Positions 26,957 to 27,411 of a stretch of DNA of 27,411 nt are shown piece by piece (within the stretch, counting starts at the first letter, position 1; every line of letters starts with the position of its first letter). The stretch comes from Branchiostoma floridae (Eukaryota; Chordata; Leptocardii; Amphioxiformes; Branchiostomatidae). Position numbers and translations under genes: made by a program. The notes beneath the pieces were generated by a model, which was given only the letters and a program-made list of their open reading frames with translations, was not told where the DNA came from and searched no databases. Where the stretch lies: the NCBI RefSeq assembly GCF_000003815.2, contig NC_049997.1, positions 11,339,256 to 11,366,666 of the forward strand, given 5' to 3'.

Positions 26957-27411
26957 AAAGCTGTTCCCATTGCGGGAAAATGAATGCAGGCAGAGCCATG
27001 TATTAAAGTATCAAGTTTCAGCGCATTGCCGCAGACCTACAGTACCGCAGGCCTAAAGCGCTGTTAGACCCCAGGGCACAGTGATTCCATACAATCTTTC
27101 ATCACTAATATTCTTGCCTGAAATTGGCCAAATGTGAAATGCTGGTTTTGACAGTTGTATTATCTGTAAGCGTCGTTTCCGTACGAGGCACGTGATGGTA
27201 ATTGAGACTCCCCGTCTTATAATTTACCCTTCCAAACTAACACAGCTAAATTGCAGGGGATTTAAACTTAGAATTCCCATTTTTTTAGAAAGAAATCCAG
27301 AAATAAACGGCAAGTAACAAGTCAATACATTACTACCATTTGCGCAGAAGTATTTGCAAAAGAAACGGCAATAGCTTGAATAGGCATTCCGAAAGGCATT
27401 GTATTTGTCTG
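26957..27411. other. Right flank of the window, nothing recognised
   Basis: These 455 bp lie beyond the right terminal inverted repeat. No coding frame, RNA gene or repeat was recognised. Confidence 0.5.

Overview
The window is animal genomic DNA, A+T-rich, full of spliceable introns and dispersed repeats. It is most probably from a lancelet (Branchiostoma). That assignment is an inference: it rests on the deuterostome-style polycystin gene, on exons whose phases are nearly all 1-1, and on a tRNA-derived SINE and other repeats that look familiar from lancelet sequence. No database could be searched.

One plus-strand gene fills positions 602 to 24108. I could assemble 48 exons with matching GT/AG borders and an unbroken frame, giving 8543 coding bases and at least 2846 residues up to the TAG at 24106-24108. 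The 5' end (signal peptide, start codon) was not convincingly found and probably lies upstream of the window. The protein is a polycystin-1-family membrane protein. Its ectodomain has seven sushi/CCP domains (602-3958), ten calcium-binding EGF domains (4066-8157), four fibronectin type III domains (8502-10905) and a Thr/Pro/Ser-rich linker (11032-12761). A GAIN-like region with a GPS-type Cys motif follows (13209-17238), then the first membrane helix, a PLAT domain (17315-18280), five further helices (18520-20541), the extracellular TOP/polycystin domain with two helices (20900-22008), a pore module (22236-23317) and a charged coiled-coil tail (23579-24108). The usual PKD1 ectodomain modules (PKD/Ig-like repeats, LRRs) are absent. 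This makes it a domain-shuffled adhesion-type polycystin, presumably an extracellular matrix or ligand sensor coupled to a channel-like membrane part.

Several introns carry mobile elements. There are two related TA-flanked MITEs (5323-5455 and 14929-15076), a 518-bp tRNA-derived SINE with a 10-bp target-site duplication (11624-12141), and a 120-bp foldback element with a 7-bp duplication nested inside an older repeat (12433-12552). Three copies of an A/T-rich repeat end in a GTCAATAAAGCTT-like tail (about 12300, 20060 and 25165), and a remnant at 5987-6030 has a hammerhead-like core on the minus strand.

Downstream of the stop codon (24109-27411) no further gene is evident. The region holds the presumed 3' UTR and a 1.3-kb putative non-autonomous DNA transposon (25634-26956) with 21-bp terminal inverted repeats, subterminal repeats and at least four diverged internal tandem units.
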